Shown: one piece after another, positions 61,952 to 64,000 of the stretch
How positions within the stretch are numbered: position 1 is the stretch's first letter
Layout of the letters: every line of letters starts with the position of its first letter
Assembly: GCF_029962605.1 (NCBI RefSeq)
Contig: NZ_CP124750.1
Location: 2,418,001-2,482,000 of the forward strand
DNA from: Serratia sarumanii
GTDB taxonomy: Bacteria > Pseudomonadota > Gammaproteobacteria > Enterobacterales > Enterobacteriaceae
Reading direction: 5' to 3'
DNA: 64,000 bases
The notes under the pieces: model-generated
What the model was told of the DNA's origin: nothing
What the model saw: the letters and a program-made list of their open reading frames with translations, nothing else
Databases searched by the model: none
Made by a program: the position numbers and the translations under genes

Positions 61952-62127
61952 TAATATTGTCCCCATCACGTTATTGGTGCCAAAAAAATAGCCTTTGGTC
62001 AGAATTAAAGCGCTTATTCGATAATATATTCATCAATAGACCGTTGACCAGAAATAAAAGGTTTTAACATTTCGACATAAACCAGTACAATTCCCTACCC
62101 TGTGTTAACCCTTTTTTTAGGTTGATT

Positions 62128-62583
62128 GTGTCGTTAATTCAGCGCTCTACATCGCGAAATCGGGCCGCCGCCTGGTTAGGGGTGTTTGCCATTCTGATGT
62201 TGTTCATTGCGCCGGTGGTCTCGCGATCCCTGGAGCATGTGCGCGCCGGAAGTGCTGGAACGACCGTCATGGCGGATTGCGGCATGGATATGCCGATGCA
62301 TCACGGGATGCACTCGCCGCCGCCTGAGCCTGAGAAAGCCTCACAGCCACTGATGCAGCACGGCGGCGGCCACCACAACATGGCGATGATGATGGACGAC
62401 AGCGCCTGCGGCTACTGCGTGCTGTTGTTGCACGCGCCGCTGCTGGACGTGAGCCACGGCCCGCTGTTCTGGTCCCAGTCGCTGGCTTCGCGCCCGCCGC
62501 CGATCCACTATCTCGTCCCTCTGTTTGCCCACGTTGTTCACACCGAATTACAGCCGCGCGCGCCCCCCATCTCTTTCCTCTGA
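62128..62583 (+). CDS. DUF2946 protein beside a copper receptor
   Basis: 151 residues: one helix (AAAWLGVFAILMLFIAPVVSR), a Met/His-rich stretch (CGMDMPMHHGMHS, MQHGGGHHNMAMMMD), CGYCVLLLHAPLL and a C-terminal segment. DUF2946 members sit beside copper TonB receptors and may bind copper at the membrane. The start GTG at 62128 follows AGG by 6 nt; TTG 62122 is also open. Confidence 0.85.
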   Translation: MSLIQRSTSRNRAAAWLGVFAILMLFIAPVVSRSLEHVRAGSAGTTVMADCGMDMPMHHGMHSPPPEPEKASQPLMQHGGGHHNMAMMMDDSACGYCVLLLHAPLLDVSHGPLFWSQSLASRPPPIHYLVPLFAHVVHTELQPRAPPISFL

Positions 62584-62807
62584 TTTAACAATAAGCCCAT
62601 TGCCGTTCTCTGTATTGCCGTTGATCGTTTCAACCCGGCGGAATTAATTCGCCCAACGGTTAATCATCGAGACGACATTATTAATCCGGTTATTTCCAGG
62701 TTGATGGAATTAACCCCCGTATTTTCCGATGGTGATTTTCGCCAGGCCGCCCCACACCTGAATAATCCCTCGGCCAAGTACGGAAAAAGTTAGCTTAAGG
62801 AAAGATG

Positions 62808-64000
62808 ATGTTTAAACCGACTTATAAAAAGAACGCCGTCACCCGCGCCATTACCACCGCCATGCCGCTGTTTCTGCTGGCCGGCCACGCGGCGCAGGCG
62901 CATCAACACCCTGCCGGCGCACAGGTTAATGATGGCGACGTGATCACCGTCACCGCGCCGCTCTACTCCCCGTTGACCATCGTCACCTCGCCGAAAACCC
63001 CACGCCAGCCGGTGCCGGCCAGCGACGGTTCGGACTACCTGAAAACCATCCCCGGCTTTTCGCAGATCCGCAACGGCGGCACCAACGGCGACCCGGTGTT
63101 CCGCGGCATGTTCGGCTCTCGGTTGAAGATCCTCACCGACGGTTCGGAAATGCTGGGCGCCTGCCCAGCGCGGATGGATGCACCGACCTCTTACATCTCG
63201 CCGGAAAGCTTCGATCTGTTGACCATTACCAAGGGGCCGCAGACGGTGCTGTGGGGGCCGGGATCGTCGGCGGGCACGGTGCGCTTCGAGCGTGAACGCC
63301 CGCGCTTCGACAAGCCGGGTATCAAGGGCAACGCCAGCGTGCTGACCGGCTCCAACGGCCGCTGGGACGAGAACATCGACGCCAGCCTCGGCGCCGAACA
63401 AGGCTACCTGCGGGTGATGGCCAACAAATCCCGTTCCAACGACTATCAGGACGGCACGAATACGCGCGTGCCATCGCGCTGGGACAAGTGGAACGGCGAT
63501 CTGGCGCTCGGCTGGACGCCGGACGCCGACACGCTGCTGGAAGTAACTATGGGCCGCGGCAACGGCGAAGCGCGCTATGCCGGCCGCAGCATGGATGGTT
63601 CGCAGTTCAAACGCGAAAGCCTGGGCATGCGGGTGGAGAAATCTAACATCGGCGACGTGCTGGATAAGCTGGAAGCGCAGGTCTACTACAACTACGCCAA
63701 CCACGTGATGGACAACGTCACCCTGCGCTCGCCGGGCAGCGGTGGCATGGCTGGGCACGGGGGGCATGGCGGCATGAGCATGGGGATAGGCGGCCACGGC
63801 GGGCACATGATGTCCTCCGGCATGACGATGCAGCTCGATCGCCGCACCGTCGGCGGCCGCGTGATGGGCACCTGGCAGTGGCAGGACGTGAAGCTTGAAA
63901 GCGGCCTGGACACCCAAACCAACACCCACCGCAGCATGAACCACGGCAGCTGGGAAAAAGACGCCCAGTTCAACAGCTACGGCGCCTTCAGTGAACTGAC
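62808..64000 (+). CDS. TonB-dependent copper receptor (OprC-like), partial
   Basis: At least 397 residues; the C-terminus runs beyond the window. Signal peptide MFKPTYKKNAVTRAITTAM ... LFLLAGHAAQA, then a plug domain (SDGSDYLKTIPGFSQIRNGG, DPVFRGMFGSRLKILTDGSE, TSYISPESFDLLTITKGPQTV) and barrel. A His/Met-rich loop at about residues 308-345 (GGMAGHGGHGGMSMG, then GGHGGHMMSS) could bind copper. The ATG at 62808 has AAGG 7 nt upstream; 62805 is an alternative. It follows the DUF2946 gene by 224 nt. Confidence 0.9.
   Translation, partial: MFKPTYKKNAVTRAITTAMPLFLLAGHAAQAHQHPAGAQVNDGDVITVTAPLYSPLTIVTSPKTPRQPVPASDGSDYLKTIPGFSQIRNGGTNGDPVFRGMFGSRLKILTDGSEMLGACPARMDAPTSYISPESFDLLTITKGPQTVLWGPGSSAGTVRFERERPRFDKPGIKGNASVLTGSNGRWDENIDASLGAEQGYLRVMANKSRSNDYQDGTNTRVPSRWDKWNGDLALGWTPDADTLLEVTMGRGNGEARYAGRSMDGSQFKRESLGMRVEKSNIGDVLDKLEAQVYYNYANHVMDNVTLRSPGSGGMAGHGGHGGMSMGIGGHGGHMMSSGMTMQLDRRTVGGRVMGTWQWQDVKLESGLDTQTNTHRSMNHGSWEKDAQFNSYGAFSEL

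Overview
The window is about 64 kb of high-GC enterobacterial chromosome and most resembles Serratia, close to S. marcescens. The pointers are a serralysin-family metalloprotease followed by its Inh inhibitor, a pqqABCDEF operon, the dat/ddc pair for 1,3-diaminopropane, the enterobacterial style of its regulators, and a dif site identical, as I remember it, to that of E. coli. I see no rRNA, tRNA, intact insertion sequence, prophage or CRISPR array.

The window lies at the replication terminus. A perfect 28-bp dif site is at 57707-57734. Three sequences fit the MatP-binding matS consensus GTGACRNYGTCAC exactly (26466, 47857, 61334). The few KOPS-like octamers seen point towards dif from both sides. 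dif sits near the middle of a 1.15-kb interval bounded by an inverted pair of a 28-29-bp repeat (57162 and 58283), with a third copy at 30831. Inside are an NTF2-like gene and a decayed grpB-type pseudogene.

Layout. 1-3.3 kb: aldehyde dehydrogenase (cut by the window start) divergent from its likely sigma-54 activator. 3.3-7.7 kb: orphan amino-acid-type binding protein, MFS transporter, PAS-PAS-GGDEF-EAL protein. 7.7-10.5 kb: long non-coding stretch with a Fur box, then metalloprotease and inhibitor. 10.5-18.4 kb: a Rut-like catabolic island (FCD-GntR regulator, DUF1330, AA_synth/DUF1185, alpha/beta hydrolase, flavin reductase fused to a degenerate Nudix domain, luciferase-like monooxygenase, aldehyde dehydrogenase, NCS1 permease), probably for oxidative opening of an unknown nitrogen heterocycle. 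18.5-25.5 kb: PQQ synthesis plus an M19 dipeptidase. 25.9-30.4 kb: lipoprotein, LysR regulator, ddc and dat. 30.9-35.3 kb: MerR regulator with an Old Yellow Enzyme behind a 19-bp-spacer promoter, then a pyrophosphatase/UspA/second-enolase operon. 35.6-44.3 kb: a diguanylate cyclase, a frameshifted AraC gene, DUF2000, cupin, AraC, phospholipase D, and NmrA/LysR.

44.3-51.8 kb: an AaeXAB-like efflux operon led by MarR, then an MBL hydrolase and tandem SDR operon divergent from an AraC gene. 51.9-56.3 kb: a LacI-controlled sugar cassette (epimerase, Gfo/Idh oxidoreductase, orphan binding protein) with four matching operators. 56.4-58.8 kb: AT-rich membrane protein and the dif interval. 58.5-64 kb: glyoxalase-fold protein, YbaK deacylase, DUF2231 protein with a sorbosone-dehydrogenase-like lipoprotein, methyltransferase, and a DUF2946/TonB copper receptor pair cut by the window end.
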